This document shows, in pieces, positions 23,116 to 31,353 of a stretch of 33,404 nt of DNA. The stretch spans positions 1 through 33,404 of the forward strand of contig PPGL01000079.1 of NCBI GenBank assembly GCA_003173915.1. Direction: 5' to 3'. This stretch comes from Candidatus Levyibacteriota bacterium. Lineage in GTDB: Bacteria > Patescibacteria > Microgenomatia > Levybacterales > UBA12049. Numbering within the stretch: position 1 is the first letter of the stretch; every line of letters starts with the position of its first letter. Made by a program: the position numbers and the translations under genes. Below the pieces are notes generated by a model that ran no database searches, had not been told where the DNA came from, and saw only the letters and a list, made by a program, of their open reading frames with translations.

Positions 23116-23823
23116 ATGAAGACGCCAATAGTCATTCTTCATGGGTGGGGATTATCTGGTGGTAGATACGAAGCATTGCAAAAAATTCTTAAAAAAGAAA
23201 AATACACGGTATATGCTCCTGATTTACCTGGATTTGGAGAGGAAAAACTTCTCAAGCCTGTTATGAACCTCGATGACTATGTAGGATTTGTTTTTCATTT
23301 TCTTCATGAGAAAAAAATAAAAAAAGTAATTTTTATTGGTCATTCTTTTGGTGGTCGAGTAGCGACAAAATTTACCTACAAGCATCCAGAATATGTTGAG
23401 AAACTTATTTTAACTGGTGCTCCTATTATTCGCGAACCACTGTCTTTGAAAAAAAAGCTCATTGGCATTATTGCTCGAACAGGAAAAAAGATTTTGTCCT
23501 ATTCTCCAATTCAGGTTGTTGAATTTCTCTCATGGTTTGCCTATCGAATAATAGGTGAATGGGATTATTTTAAGGCAGGAGATATGCGACCGACTTTTAT
23601 AAAAATTATTAATGAAGATTTGTCTGAGATTCTTCCTTCAATTACTACTCGTACACTTCTTTTGTGGGGAGAATATGACACATTTGTCCCAGTAGCAATT
23701 GGAAAAAAGGCATCAGCAAAAATGCCACACGCATCCTTTATTGAGATTCCTCTTGCAACACACAAATTACCATACGAAAAACCTTCTCTTTTTGCACAGG
23801 AAGTTTTAGCATTTATTCAGTAG
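23116..23823 (+). CDS. Alpha/beta-hydrolase
   Basis: A 235-residue serine hydrolase. The strand-turn 'VILHGWGLSGG' gives the oxyanion-hole HG. The nucleophile elbow is 'GHSFGG' (S77), the acid is probably D188 in 'LLLWGEYDTFVP' and the base H216 in 'LATHKLP'. The complete triad makes it a likely esterase, lipase or thioesterase of the BioH/MenH type; the substrate cannot be read from the sequence. No signal peptide. I use ATG 23116 (not codon 23044) because a TATAAT lies directly upstream. MurF starts one base after its stop, so it belongs to the wall operon and may act on a precursor or lipid, which is inference. Confidence 0.8.
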   Translation: MKTPIVILHGWGLSGGRYEALQKILKKEKYTVYAPDLPGFGEEKLLKPVMNLDDYVGFVFHFLHEKKIKKVIFIGHSFGGRVATKFTYKHPEYVEKLILTGAPIIREPLSLKKKLIGIIARTGKKILSYSPIQVVEFLSWFAYRIIGEWDYFKAGDMRPTFIKIINEDLSEILPSITTRTLLLWGEYDTFVPVAIGKKASAKMPHASFIEIPLATHKLPYEKPSLFAQEVLAFIQ

Positions 23824-23824
23824 T

Positions 23825-25426
23825 ATGACAAATACATTTTTTTCTATTGCATTTATAGGGTTTGTTTTATGGACTGTCAGAAATGTCTTATTTTGGACAG
23901 CGTTGTGGCAAGATAAAGAATACCGTCTTGATAGACTTTTTGTTCATCTTCGAGAGACACTTCAGGGGAAAAGAATACTTGTTTCCTTCTTAAATATATG
24001 TAAATGGATTCTCCTTTTTTTATACATATGGATTGCTGTTCAAGATAAGTTAACACAATTGTATAATGGATTGGTTGGGACCATATTTATTATCCAAGGT
24101 CTTTTAGTCGTTAAGGATATTTTTACCCGCAGAATTAAACGTCCAGTTTTTACATTCAAAGCAGCTGTTATTGTTGTTCTTTCTCTTGTCAGTATCTTTT
24201 TTGCTGTAGCTTCTCCTCTTATTAACCTTTATGCATGGATGCTTTTTATTGACAGACTAATTCCTGTATGTGTAGGCATTTTTGTTTTTTTCTTTTTCTT
24301 TCCTACAGAGGTACAGCGGGATATGATAATTGATAAAGCAAGGAGAAAAATGCAGGAATACAAACACATTCTTGTTATTGCTGTTAGCGGAAGTTATGGG
24401 AAAACTTCTACAAAAGAATATATTGCTCAACTTCTTGGAAGAAAGTTTGCAGTTATAAAAACACCTCTTTCTAACAATACACCAATAGGCATTGCAAACA
24501 CTATTATCAATGCTATTCATGAAGAAACAGAAATTTTTGTTGTAGAAATGGGTGCTTACAAACGAGGAGAACTTGCCGAGCTTACAAAAATTGTAACACC
24601 AGCAATAAGTGTTACAACAGCAATAAGCGATCAGCACATTTCACTCTATGGAAGTTTGGACAATGTGTTGGCATCAGAGTACGAACTTATTGAAGCATTA
24701 CCCAAAAATGGACTCTCACTTTTTAATGGAAATAGTATCATGATGGACGAGTTATATAATAAGACAAAAACAAAAAAGCTCTATTATAAATGGGTTAAGC
24801 ATACTCCAGCAAAAAATGCCGCAATTGCTGCATATAATATAGAGGCTTCAGTGAATGGAGTATCATTTGATGTTGTAGTAAAAAACGAAACATTTCATTG
24901 TTTTGCTCCACTTCTTGGTGCGCATGTTGTAGAAAATATTCTTCCAGCAATTTTTTTGGCCAAACATTTTGGAATAGCAACCAAAGAAATTGTAAAAGCA
25001 GTTTCTGTATTGCAACCTCCACCGCAAACAATGGTAAAAAGAGAATTACAAAATGAAATTATTGGAATTGATGATACATTTAATGCAAGTCCAGAGTCAG
25101 TTTTTTCTGCGATGGAGTATATGAGACTTCATAAGAAAAAAAGAGTCTGTGTGTTGGGTCCTTTAACCGAACTTGGTCAGCACGCTAAAGAACGTCATTT
25201 CCAAATTGGTCAAAAAGCTGCGACTTGCTGTGACTATCTTTTCCTCTTAAATAAAAACTTTTCCGATGATATTATAAAAGGAGTAAAAAGCAAAAAGTCG
25301 ACATGTTATGTAAAAGTTGAGCGTCCGGAAAAGGTTGCACAAATTTGTAAAAAAGGAATGAAAAAAGGGGACATTATGCTTTTTGAAGGCAAAGAAGCGA
25401 AAATGGTTATGAAAAAATTATTATGA
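23825..25426 (+). CDS. murF: MurF-type Mur ligase with N-terminal membrane domain
   Basis: MurF normally adds D-Ala-D-Ala to the UDP-MurNAc-tripeptide in the cytoplasm. This 533-residue protein begins with about five hydrophobic segments (roughly residues 3-27, 50-72, 79-101, 107-133 and 134-160). They stand in place of the UDP-substrate domain. The ligase core starts near 180: 'VIAVSGSYGKTSTKEY' (P-loop 189-196), 'TPLSNNTPIGIANTI', 'VEMGAYKRGELAEL', 'DDTFNASPESVFSAM' and 'VLGPLTELGQHAKERH'. These are MurF motifs, the last corresponding to the usual 'LGDMLELG'. It begins one base after the hydrolase stop and overlaps the aminotransferase by 4 bp. The membrane domain suggests it works beside MraY or on a lipid-linked precursor; this is inference. 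Confidence 0.85.
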   Translation: MTNTFFSIAFIGFVLWTVRNVLFWTALWQDKEYRLDRLFVHLRETLQGKRILVSFLNICKWILLFLYIWIAVQDKLTQLYNGLVGTIFIIQGLLVVKDIFTRRIKRPVFTFKAAVIVVLSLVSIFFAVASPLINLYAWMLFIDRLIPVCVGIFVFFFFFPTEVQRDMIIDKARRKMQEYKHILVIAVSGSYGKTSTKEYIAQLLGRKFAVIKTPLSNNTPIGIANTIINAIHEETEIFVVEMGAYKRGELAELTKIVTPAISVTTAISDQHISLYGSLDNVLASEYELIEALPKNGLSLFNGNSIMMDELYNKTKTKKLYYKWVKHTPAKNAAIAAYNIEASVNGVSFDVVVKNETFHCFAPLLGAHVVENILPAIFLAKHFGIATKEIVKAVSVLQPPPQTMVKRELQNEIIGIDDTFNASPESVFSAMEYMRLHKKKRVCVLGPLTELGQHAKERHFQIGQKAATCCDYLFLLNKNFSDDIIKGVKSKKSTCYVKVERPEKVAQICKKGMKKGDIMLFEGKEAKMVMKKLL

Positions 25427-26658
25427 AACGGCCGATTGCTCTTGGACTATCTCCTAATACTGAATCAGAAGATGTGCGGCTTTCGCTACAACTTTTATGT
25501 AGTCCTTGGAAATTTAAAAAAGGAAACGCAATTGAAGAACTAGAATCATGGTTTAAAAATTTTTTTTCTGTTTCTCATGCAATATCTTTTAGTAACGCAA
25601 GATCTGCATTATATGCAATTTTGTGGGCACTCGGAATAACAGCAGGAGATGAAGTTATTTTGCAAGCATTTACCTGTGTTGTCGTACCCGATGCAATTTT
25701 AGCAACTGGTGCAAAACCTGTCTATGCAGATATTACAAAATCTCTTACTCTTGACGTAAAAGATATAGAAAAAAAAATTACTCCAAAAACAAAAGCTATT
25801 TTAGTACAACACACATTTGGTATTCCAACAGACATGGATGGAGTTATGCGTATTGCGAAAGCACACAAACTTTTTGTTATTGAAGACGTAGCACATACAA
25901 TTGGAGAGGATTATAAGAAGAAGAAATTAGGAACTTTTGGTGTTGCAAGTATTTTTAGTTTTGGACGAGATAAAGCATTCTCAAGTGTGTTTGGCGGTAT
26001 GGCAATAACGAGTGATAATTCTTTGGGGAAAAGAATTCGACAATATCAACGAATGCGAGGATATCCATCATCATTGTGGATTGCACAACAGCTACTTCAT
26101 CCGATTGCTTTTTCCTTTGTTCTTCCTCTTTATGATATGCTGTCTTTAGGGAAAATACTTTTGGTTATATTACAGCGTTTAAAACTCTTGTCATTTCCTG
26201 TAAGTAGTGGTGAAAAACGAGGAAAGTTTTCACCACTTGCTGTGCAAAAATTTCCAAATGCGCTTGCAGCACTTGCATTGTTGCAACTACAAAAATTACA
26301 CAGATATAATCAGCGCAGAAAAGAAATTGCCAAACGTTATATTGACCGAATTGATGAGTATAAGCTTGACGTTGCATATAAAAAAAATATTTCATTTCTT
26401 CGCTTTCCTATTTTTATGAATCATCCAACAACAGCGCGAGAGTATTTTCGTAAGTCGCAGATATATATTGGAGATTGGTATGCTCATGTTATCGACCCTC
26501 GAAATAGTAATTTATCTGCAATTGGATACGCTCGTGGATCGTGTCCCAAAGCAGAAGAAGCATCACGCAAAATTGTCAATTTGCCAACATATCCAACAAT
26601 GACAGATGACGATGTACAGACAGTTATTGAGACACTAAAAAAGTATGTTTCACAGTGA
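25423..26658 (+). CDS. DegT/DnrJ/EryC1-type PLP aminotransferase
   Basis: A fold-type I pyridoxal-phosphate enzyme of the sugar aminotransferase family (411 residues). Visible blocks are 'FSNARSALYAILWALGITAGDEVILQAFTCVVVPDAI', 'GAKPVYADI', 'AILVQHTFGIPTDMDGV' and 'FVIEDVAHTIG' (D155 expected to pair with the PLP ring nitrogen). The Schiff-base lysine is K184 in 'SFGRDKAFSSVFGG'. Relatives aminate nucleotide-linked keto-sugars for surface glycans, and a few work as dehydratases; K184 argues for an aminotransferase. No partner oxidoreductase is present in the window. It overlaps murF by 4 bp and the FemAB gene by 14 bp, so it is part of the wall operon. It could supply an amino sugar or a modified precursor, but which is unknown. 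Confidence 0.85.
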   Translation: MKRPIALGLSPNTESEDVRLSLQLLCSPWKFKKGNAIEELESWFKNFFSVSHAISFSNARSALYAILWALGITAGDEVILQAFTCVVVPDAILATGAKPVYADITKSLTLDVKDIEKKITPKTKAILVQHTFGIPTDMDGVMRIAKAHKLFVIEDVAHTIGEDYKKKKLGTFGVASIFSFGRDKAFSSVFGGMAITSDNSLGKRIRQYQRMRGYPSSLWIAQQLLHPIAFSFVLPLYDMLSLGKILLVILQRLKLLSFPVSSGEKRGKFSPLAVQKFPNALAALALLQLQKLHRYNQRRKEIAKRYIDRIDEYKLDVAYKKNISFLRFPIFMNHPTTAREYFRKSQIYIGDWYAHVIDPRNSNLSAIGYARGSCPKAEEASRKIVNLPTYPTMTDDDVQTVIETLKKYVSQ

Positions 26659-27658
26659 AGAAATAGTAGAAAAATCTACATGGGAAAAATTTCTTACTTC
26701 TGCGATAAATTTTGATTATCCATTTTTCCAAGGATGGAATTGGGGAGAAGTGCAAAAAAAATTGGGAGTTACTATTCTCAGAAAGGGATATTTTTTAGAC
26801 AAAACCCTTGTATCGGTCATGCAGCTTGTTGAAATAAAAGCAAAGCGTGGACATTATATGTATCTTCGTCATGGACCAATCATGAATGAATATAATCCAG
26901 AGCTTCTTTCCTACATACTTTCAGATGTAAAAGCATACGCAAAAAAAATAGGAGCATCCTTTATACGGCTCAGTAGATTTCCCAAAAGTGATTTAGCAGA
27001 ACAATTTTTTAGAAAAGAAGGATTTATGCATTCGGCTCTTCAAACAAGTGATGCAGAGGTTTGTTGGGTACTTAACATCGCAAAATCAGAAGAAGAATTG
27101 TTAAAAGATATGCGAAAATCCCACAGATATCTTATCCGAAAATCCCAAACCATGAATTTAAAAATTATCAAAACGCAAGATAGCGAAAAACTGTCATTAT
27201 TTTTACCTCTATACAAAAAACTTTCACTTCGTAAGCATTTTGTTGCACACAAAGGAGTCACTGAAGAGTTTGAAACATTTGCAAAAGACAACGAAGAAGT
27301 GTTATTTCTTGTTGAATATGATGGAAAAATTATCGCAGGGGCATTGATAGCATTTGTTGGGAATACGGCAATTTACCGGCATAGCGCAAGTGATGATTCC
27401 TACAAACATATTCCTGCATCGTATCTTATTCAATGGGAAGCGATTAAGGAAGCAAAAAAAAGAAAGAAAACCCTTTATAATTTTTGGGGAGTGGCACCAG
27501 AAGGCCAATCAAATCATCCATGGAAAAATATTACTCTTTTTAAATTAGGATTTGGCGGCGGCTATGAATATTATCTTCCAACGCTTGATTTGCCACTCGG
27601 TCTTTCATATTGGAAGAATTATGCAATTGATTGGATTTCCTCAAAAAGAAAACGATAA
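26645..27658 (+). CDS. FemAB/FemX-type peptidyltransferase
   Basis: FemABX proteins transfer amino acids from aminoacyl-tRNA to lipid II or UDP-MurNAc-pentapeptide, building the interpeptide bridge. The 337-residue product shows two GNAT-like halves: 'PFFQGWNWGEVQKKLG' and 'YLRHGPIM', then 'EELLKDMRKSHRYLIRKSQ', 'LPLYKKLSLRKHF', 'VEYDGKIIAGALIAFVGNTAIYRHSAS' and 'PASYLIQWEAIKEAKK'. 'YNFWGVAP' and 'FKLGFGGGYEYYLPTLDLPL' end it. These are typical of FemX-like proteins. No coiled-coil insertion typical of FemA is obvious. Amino acid specificity is not readable; glycine is an option since a T-box-regulated glycyl-tRNA synthetase is nearby. It starts 14 bp inside the preceding gene and ends the wall operon. 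Confidence 0.87.
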   Translation: MFHSEEIVEKSTWEKFLTSAINFDYPFFQGWNWGEVQKKLGVTILRKGYFLDKTLVSVMQLVEIKAKRGHYMYLRHGPIMNEYNPELLSYILSDVKAYAKKIGASFIRLSRFPKSDLAEQFFRKEGFMHSALQTSDAEVCWVLNIAKSEEELLKDMRKSHRYLIRKSQTMNLKIIKTQDSEKLSLFLPLYKKLSLRKHFVAHKGVTEEFETFAKDNEEVLFLVEYDGKIIAGALIAFVGNTAIYRHSASDDSYKHIPASYLIQWEAIKEAKKRKKTLYNFWGVAPEGQSNHPWKNITLFKLGFGGGYEYYLPTLDLPLGLSYWKNYAIDWISSKRKR

Positions 27659-27697
27659 CCACAGAATCTTATAGCTTCGTAATTGCTTGCTTGTTTG

Positions 27698-27706
27698 TGA
27701 TATACT
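27698..27706 (+). promoter_or_regulatory. Extended -10 (TGATATACT)
   Basis: TG-A precedes TATACT (27701-27706). Transcription would start near 27713, about 12 nt before the ATG at 27725. A TTGCTTGCTTG stretch at 27683-27693 lies just upstream and recurs near other orphan genes. Confidence 0.45.
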
Positions 27707-27724
27707 CTTGACGAAGTAAGCAAT

Positions 27725-28066
27725 ATGCCAAGAACTGCAGAAAGTGGTTCAAAATCTCCAGAAATAGGACAATTTCGTTCTGCAAGACCTGGAACTCATA
27801 TGTATTATAGTGCGTGGGAAGATCATCAACCACAACAAATAGGAAAATTACCAATTTCTGTTACTGGTAAAATAGTAGGCAAAAATATATATACAGTCGG
27901 ACAAGAAGCTCACATTTCTTATTGCTTACAATTAAATAATGATGCATTAAATCAATTTGGTCTTCCTTCACAATTCTGGGTGGTTTTATCAAGAAAAGGT
28001 GGTTGGTTGGGAGAGTATGATGATCAGCAAAAACAACCAGCTTTAAGACAAAGAACTCTTTGGTAA
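27725..28066 (+). CDS. Hypothetical protein (113 residues)
   Basis: Not recognised. A soluble, mostly beta-looking protein with a disordered polar start (Ser, Gly, Arg rich, residues 1-25). A central part follows with alternating hydrophobic residues ('LPISVTGKIVGKNIYTVGQEAHISYCLQL') and aromatic-rich 'FWVVLSRKGGWLGEYDDQQ' near the end. No signal peptide or membrane segment. One cysteine. The beta-pattern could be a small domain of immunoglobulin or OB type, but I cannot name a family. It has its own promoter-like extended -10 and stands 55 bp before ftsZ, which has a separate promoter. Confidence 0.6.
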   Translation: MPRTAESGSKSPEIGQFRSARPGTHMYYSAWEDHQPQQIGKLPISVTGKIVGKNIYTVGQEAHISYCLQLNNDALNQFGLPSQFWVVLSRKGGWLGEYDDQQKQPALRQRTLW

Positions 28067-28081
28067 ACAGTCTTTCCAGAC

Positions 28082-28110
28082 TTGCAAAAGAAGTAAGCAT
28101 CTGCTACGAT
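28082..28110 (+). promoter_or_regulatory. ftsZ promoter (TTGCAA-17-TACGAT)
   Basis: TTGCAA (28082-28087) and TACGAT (28105-28110) are exactly 17 bp apart. The ATG at 28121 is 10 nt past the -10 box, so the leader would be about 4 nt. The -35 matches the one at 1482. Confidence 0.6.
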
Positions 28111-28120
28111 CAAGACCAAT

Positions 28121-29248
28121 ATGCTTATCAAGCCTCAGAATTCCAATTTCGCTAAAATTCGTGTTATCGGTGCAGGTGGTGGAGGGAATAATGCACTTAA
28201 TTCAATGATTTCTCAAAGCAATATTCAAGGAGTTGATTTTATTGCAATTAATACCGATGCACAAGCATTACTCCATTGTCAGCCCGCAGCAACAAAATTA
28301 CAAATCGGAGAAAAACTTACAAAAGGACTTGGGTCGGGTGGCGATCCAGAAATTGGGAGACAAGCAGCAGAAGAGTCTGCAGAAAAAATTAAAAGCATGT
28401 TAGAAGGATCGGACATGGTTTTTCTTGCATCTGGAATGGGTGGAGGAACAGGGACTGGTTCGGCACCCGTTATTGCAAAAATTGCAAAAGATTTAGGTGC
28501 ACTGACTATTGCAGTGGTTACCAAACCATTTTCTTTTGAAGGAACCCGTCGGATGGTAAATGCAGAAGAAGGCATCGAAGCGCTTAAAGATAAAGTAGAT
28601 ACACTAATTGTTATTCCAAACCAAAGAATTCTTGATGTTGTTGATAAAAAAGTTTCACTTCTTGAGGCATTTCGTGTTGCAGATTCTGTGCTTTCTCAAG
28701 GAGTTCAGGGAATTTCAGATCTTATTACACAACCTGGTCTTATTAATGTTGATTTCGCAGATGTTCGATCGATAATGAGCAATGCCGGCTCAGCTCTTAT
28801 GGGTATTGGTACAGGTTTTGGAGAAAATCGAGCAGTCAGTGCAGCACGAGCAGCTGTTAGTTCGCCGTTACTCGAAATCTCAATGGAAGGCGCACGAGGA
28901 GTCTTATACAATATTACCGGAGGTTCGGACCTAACAATGAGTGAAGTAGATGAAGCAGCGAAAATTATTGCAGAAGCAGCCGATCCGGATGCAAATATTA
29001 TTTTTGGAACAGCAATTGACGAATCGCTTAAAGATCAAATGAAAATTACCCTTATTGCAACAGGATTTAATCAAACAGCAGCAAAACTTCGAGAATACAT
29101 GCCAACAGCAGTGCAACCAAGAATCAATAATGCAATAAATAATTTACAGCAAGCACCAAAAGCTACGCCTGTTCAGGAAGAACCTGCAGAAAAAGAAACA
29201 GACGAAGATGTTTGGGACATTCCAGCATTCTTAAGACAGAAGAATTAA
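28121..29248 (+). CDS. ftsZ: Cell division protein FtsZ
   Basis: FtsZ is the tubulin-like GTPase that forms the division ring. The 375-residue product has '[17 protein letters not shown]' at the start and the tubulin signature '[10 protein letters not shown]' (107-116). It also has '[10 protein letters not shown]', 'IVIPNQRIL' and the T7 synergy loop '[11 protein letters not shown]' (208-218, with D213 needed for GTP hydrolysis). A 45-residue variable linker leads to the C-terminal peptide '[11 protein letters not shown]' (363-373), the docking site for FtsA, SepF or other anchors. All key residues are intact. It stands alone, without ftsA or ftsQ upstream. Its promoter gives an almost leaderless message, and a hairpin follows its stop. 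Confidence 0.97.
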   Translation: MLIKPQNSNFAKIRVIGAGGGGNNALNSMISQSNIQGVDFIAINTDAQALLHCQPAATKLQIGEKLTKGLGSGGDPEIGRQAAEESAEKIKSMLEGSDMVFLASGMGGGTGTGSAPVIAKIAKDLGALTIAVVTKPFSFEGTRRMVNAEEGIEALKDKVDTLIVIPNQRILDVVDKKVSLLEAFRVADSVLSQGVQGISDLITQPGLINVDFADVRSIMSNAGSALMGIGTGFGENRAVSAARAAVSSPLLEISMEGARGVLYNITGGSDLTMSEVDEAAKIIAEAADPDANIIFGTAIDESLKDQMKITLIATGFNQTAAKLREYMPTAVQPRINNAINNLQQAPKATPVQEEPAEKETDEDVWDIPAFLRQKN

Positions 29249-29258
29249 ACATCCTGTC

Positions 29259-29279
29259 ATCCTGAACTTGTTTCAGGAT
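29259..29279 (+). terminator. Hairpin after ftsZ (REP-like ATCCTGAA/TTCAGGAT)
   Basis: An 8-bp stem ATCCTGAA (29259-29266) with TTCAGGAT (29272-29279) and a 5-nt loop lies 11 bp after the ftsZ stop. No T-run follows, so termination efficiency is uncertain. The sequence resembles a short palindrome that I have seen dispersed in many bacterial genomes. It separates ftsZ from a convergent gene end at 29298. Confidence 0.55.
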
Positions 29280-29297
29280 CTACTTAGTAAAATCTTA

Positions 29298-29645
29298 TTA
29301 TCCTATTGTTCTTTGCGCTTGTCTTCTCTCTCTTCTTTCAGCATGATCCATATCTAGTTGCTGAGCTTCGCCTGCAATATCCAAAATTGCTTTATATGCG
29401 TCCAATACTCCTACTGGTGTTAGACGAAGTTCTCCGAATATATGGTCTATTGATCCAAGAAAGACTTGAGTTGCACCTGCAGAAGGCTCTATAAATAATA
29501 CGGTATTTAATTTTGAAACCTTTCTTATACCGTCTTTGCGTGTTAATAATGTAAACAGAGATGCATACTTTTTAACAAAAGACTCAAGTGTTGTGGTATC
29601 TCTCGCATCTCCACTTAATTTATTGATATCTCCCGGATAAAATCT
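29298..29645 (-). pseudogene. Out-of-frame coding continuation of the gene at 29615-30166
   Basis: A minus-strand frame open for 115 codons without any usable start codon at its beginning follows directly on the preceding gene. Its translation is protein-like ('LESFVKKYASLFTLLTRKDG', 'VLFIEPSAGATQVFLGSID', 'LTPVGVLDAYKAILDIAGEA', then an Arg/Gln-rich end). The two frames overlap at 29615-29645. Adding one A to the four-A run at 29639-29642 (plus strand) would merge them into one protein of about 290 residues, reading '...STDKDFYPGDINKLSG...' at the join. This is therefore a frameshift, a sequencing error or programmed slippage. Confidence 0.65.
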
Positions 29646-30166
29646 TTATCTGTAGATCTGCGTTGAATGTCAACCACAATGCGAGGGCCAAATTCGGGAG
29701 CGTCTCCAGTTCTTGGTCTTATCGCTGCAATCTCTATTTGACGAAACGTAATTGGTATTTTTGAATCATTGGTAGAACCGAGAAGACCATGTGCTATGAA
29801 ACTTAACCCCCACGAACCAAACTGTGGATCGGGAGACTCTACAGTAAATGACACTTCTTTTGCATTAAAATCACCTCTCGTTCCTTGTAATCTTTTCCCA
29901 AAGTCGGGGTGAAGTGTTGCATCGAGATTTTCAAGAAGTTGTCCAAAAGTACTATGAGAATTAGGTAATGGATAGTCAAGAGTATGTAGGATAGCCTCAC
30001 TCGAGCCTGCCGCAAATCTTTGTCTTAATTCAGGTTGAGTTAAGTTTCCGACCACACGATGAAAAAAGTCTGCAACTATACGTAGACCTTCTTCATGATG
30101 CAGTTTTACCTCACGATGATGGCGAGGGATAAATATAGGTTGATGATCTACTCCTGCTCTTGCCAT
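29615..30166 (-). CDS. Hypothetical protein, apparently truncated by a frameshift (183 residues)
   Basis: Not recognised. The product has a polar, His-rich start ('PRHHREVKLHHEEGLRIV'), a helical stretch to about residue 80, then a strand-rich part ('EVSFTVESPDPQFGSWGLSFIAHGL', 'ITFRQIEIAAIRP', 'PRIVVDIQRR'). It has no signal peptide or transmembrane helix. The last residues after 'STDKDF' probably arise from a shifted frame; the natural protein seems to continue for another 110 codons in the overlapping frame down to 29298. The ATG at 30166 is supported by a promoter whose -10 ends 8 nt upstream. It follows another minus-strand orphan gene after 115 bp but has its own promoter. Confidence 0.6.
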   Translation of the reverse strand: MARAGVDHQPIFIPRHHREVKLHHEEGLRIVADFFHRVVGNLTQPELRQRFAAGSSEAILHTLDYPLPNSHSTFGQLLENLDATLHPDFGKRLQGTRGDFNAKEVSFTVESPDPQFGSWGLSFIAHGLLGSTNDSKIPITFRQIEIAAIRPRTGDAPEFGPRIVVDIQRRSTDKDFIREISIN

Positions 30167-30174
30167 AGTGTTAG

Positions 30175-30203
30175 CTTATAACAGAAACTTACTATTAAAG
30201 CAA
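30175..30203 (-). promoter_or_regulatory. Promoter TTGCTT-17-TATAAG
   Basis: On the minus strand TTGCTT (30203-30198) and TATAAG (30180-30175) are 17 bp apart, and the ATG at 30166 is 8 nt beyond the -10. The -35 is part of a TTGCTTGC sequence shared with other promoters in this region. Confidence 0.6.
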
Positions 30204-30281
30204 GCAATTCTATTTTATAAAGAATTTATAGATTCTCGAATATTGTTTAGGCCTTAGAGTAACAAATTCAGTCATTTAATT

Positions 30282-30965
30282 TTAAACAGGCGTGTCTTCT
30301 GTCTTACCAGGAAACCCATATTTCTCCATACCTTCTGGAACTCTCATCGCAACTGTTCTTTTTAGTGATCGAGTGATAGAAGGATCAATATCTTCAAGTG
30401 TAGCAAGCAAAAATGCAATAGCAAAGAGCTTTGGATTTTTGAATGAAGGAATGTTCGTTGTATTTTTAGCGCCTAGGGCTTGTTTAAAGTCACCAGCATT
30501 TCCGGAAAATCCACAATCCTTTAACATTGCTTCCATTGATTCGATTGTTAATTTAACTGCAGCATTTAGGTTGGTTGGTTTTCTTCTAGTTGTTGATATA
30601 GAAAGAGCTATATCATATCCATCACTAGTACTTTCATACACGTGGACATCAGTATAAGCTTGTGGACGAATTGTATAATAAAGAGCAATCGCCATATTAG
30701 AGTTAGGAAGTCCAAATTGTCCTTGATTAACTGCAATTCTTTGATCCTCAGGTAAAACTTGGTTACCGCCAATACTATGCATGGGAATACCATCCGCATC
30801 AATCAAACCGGGAACGATCGTTCCGCCAATTGTTAAGAGATTTCGAAGAATTGGTCGAAATGCTCGAATCCTTGTTTTAGCACGCTCAATTCTATCTAGT
30901 ATAGGCATTTCTCCAGCTAATTTAGCATTAAATGTGGCTCGTCTAAATTCTTGATTTGCAGGCAT
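30282..30965 (-). CDS. Hypothetical protein (227 residues)
   Basis: Not recognised. A soluble protein with a basic helical start ('FRRATFNAKLAGEMPILDRIERAKTRIRAFRPILRNLL'), a Gly/Ile-rich middle ('IGGTIVPGLIDADGIPMHSIGGNQVL') and a beta section ('SNMAIALYYTIRP', 'DVHVYESTSDGYDIALSISTTRR'). A helical C-terminal half follows ('NAAVKLTIESMEAMLKDCGF', 'LFAIAFLLATLEDIDPSITRSLKRT'). The hydrophobic segment 'KLFAIAFLLATLEDI' is too short to be a clear membrane helix. I use the ATG at 30965; two codons earlier a TTG would also be open, but the promoter -10 ends 8 nt before the ATG. Divergent from the gene at 31045, sharing a 79-bp promoter region. Confidence 0.65.
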   Translation of the reverse strand: MPANQEFRRATFNAKLAGEMPILDRIERAKTRIRAFRPILRNLLTIGGTIVPGLIDADGIPMHSIGGNQVLPEDQRIAVNQGQFGLPNSNMAIALYYTIRPQAYTDVHVYESTSDGYDIALSISTTRRKPTNLNAAVKLTIESMEAMLKDCGFSGNAGDFKQALGAKNTTNIPSFKNPKLFAIAFLLATLEDIDPSITRSLKRTVAMRVPEGMEKYGFPGKTEDTPV

Positions 30966-30973
30966 AAGCAAGC

Positions 30974-31002
30974 ATTTTACCCAATCTTATCGTGTATGTC
31001 AA
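30974..31002 (-). promoter_or_regulatory. Promoter TTGACA-17-TAAAAT
   Basis: On the minus strand a consensus TTGACA (31002-30997) and TAAAAT (30979-30974) are spaced by 17 bp. The ATG at 30965 follows after 8 nt. A second TTGACA on the plus strand (31015-31020) lies back to back and may serve the divergent gene, though its -10 (TACATA, 31038-31043) almost touches that gene's ATG. Confidence 0.7.
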
Positions 31003-31044
31003 ACTTGTGAAAATTTGACAAACAAGCAAGTGTTTCATACATAT

Positions 31045-31353
31045 ATGCCGCCAAGAGGAGAAAGAGAGCCTGTACATCAAAAAAGTCTTCCTCGCCGTTT
31101 TGCAGAAGGGGGTTTGCAAGTTGCTGCTTTTCTTTCTAATCCCATTGAAGGAGCTGCTAAATTAGTACTTAAACCTCTTGATCGTCCTGTTCGTAGACTT
31201 GTTGAAAATGTAACTCGTACAACAGAAGCAAGGGAAACCGTGTTTTTTGAAGGAGAAGCTCTTACAGGATATAGAACACGAGGACTCCCTGACGTTATTA
31301 ATGTTGCTGCAGCAACTGTAGACGCTGTAAAATCTCTATACGTCAGGAAGTGA
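31045..31353 (+). CDS. Hypothetical protein (102 residues)
   Basis: Not recognised. A small basic protein. The first 18 residues are Pro/Arg/Glu-rich and probably disordered; helical segments follow ('FAEGGLQVAAFLSNPIEGAAKLVLKPLDRPVRRLVENV', 'DVINVAAATVDAVKSLY'). No true membrane helix. I use ATG 31045; the alternative TTG at 31015 coincides with a TTGACA promoter element. The stop overlaps the GTG start of the next gene (GTGA), so the two are translated together and may work together. Confidence 0.55.
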   Translation: MPPRGEREPVHQKSLPRRFAEGGLQVAAFLSNPIEGAAKLVLKPLDRPVRRLVENVTRTTEARETVFFEGEALTGYRTRGLPDVINVAAATVDAVKSLYVRK

